This document shows, piece after piece, positions 5,642 through 5,702 of a stretch of 5,702 bases of DNA. The position numbers and the translations under genes were made by a program. Below the pieces are notes generated by a model, which worked only from the letters and a program-made list of their open reading frames with translations, had not been told where the DNA came from and did not search any database. Origin of the DNA: an uncultured Actinoplanes sp. (lineage in GTDB: Bacteria > Actinomycetota > Actinomycetes > Mycobacteriales > Micromonosporaceae); contig CAKUMG010000436.1 of NCBI GenBank assembly GCA_934667465.1, positions 1 through 5,702 of the forward strand. Direction: 5' to 3'. Every line of letters begins with the position of its first letter. The first letter of the stretch is position 1.

Positions 5642-5669
5642 TTGTCGTGCCGGGCGGGCTGACTACGGT
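5642..5669 (+). promoter_or_regulatory. Promoter-like sequence for a gene beyond the right edge
   Basis: TTGTCG (5642-5647) and TACGGT (5664-5669, TANNNT type) are 16 nt apart, the same spacing as in the hydrolase promoter at 3820. A purine-rich GGAAAAGG (5682-5689) follows and could be the ribosome binding site of a plus-strand gene whose start codon would lie just after 5702. No part of that gene is visible. Confidence 0.45.
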
Positions 5670-5702
5670 TAGCGTGCAGGTCGGAAAAGGACCGGCACGA
5701 CC

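Noticed and set aside
1..5702. CRISPR array, tRNA, rRNA or insertion sequence
   Set aside because: I looked for regularly spaced repeats, tRNA-like cloverleaf arms, transposase motifs and terminal inverted repeats and saw none; the only direct repeat is the short two-copy one at 3790-3827.

Overview
This 5.7-kb window has very high GC content, strong G/C third-position bias, and a probable leaderless promoter. This points to a high-GC actinomycete, possibly of the Micromonosporaceae type; the genus is only a guess. The main content is a five-gene plus-strand cluster for catabolism of amines through gamma-glutamylated intermediates, similar to the Puu pathway.

Layout. Positions 1-~247 hold the minus-strand 3' part of a universal-stress-protein-like gene that runs off the left edge and loses its 5' part. 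From 269 a plus-strand reading frame starts like an actinobacterial DEDDh (DnaQ-type) exonuclease. After about 33 codons it switches in frame to a glutamine-synthetase-family gamma-glutamyl-amine ligase lacking its N-terminal beta-grasp domain (to 1390). Three unrelated pieces thus meet between 240 and 370, indicating either a real rearrangement or an assembly chimera. Next come an aldehyde dehydrogenase (1459-2820) and, 11 nt later, a short-chain dehydrogenase (2832-3596). After a 258-nt gap is a first gamma-glutamyl-amide hydrolase of the PuuD / peptidase C26 type (3855-4550). After a 268-nt gap is a paralogue of it (4819-5568). A GC-rich hairpin follows the last gene, and a promoter-like sequence near the right end probably serves a gene starting just beyond the window.

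How the genes fit together. The ligase would attach glutamate to an amine, dehydrogenases would oxidise the protected amine stepwise to an acid, and a PuuD-like hydrolase would release glutamate and the amino acid. No flavin oxidase (PuuB) is present here; a classical SDR occupies the slot beside the aldehyde dehydrogenase. That set would suit an amino-alcohol such as ethanolamine (alcohol to aldehyde to acid) at least as well as putrescine. This is inference from gene content. The two hydrolases may serve different gamma-glutamyl products and appear to be transcribed at least partly on their own, the first from a promoter that would give a leaderless mRNA.
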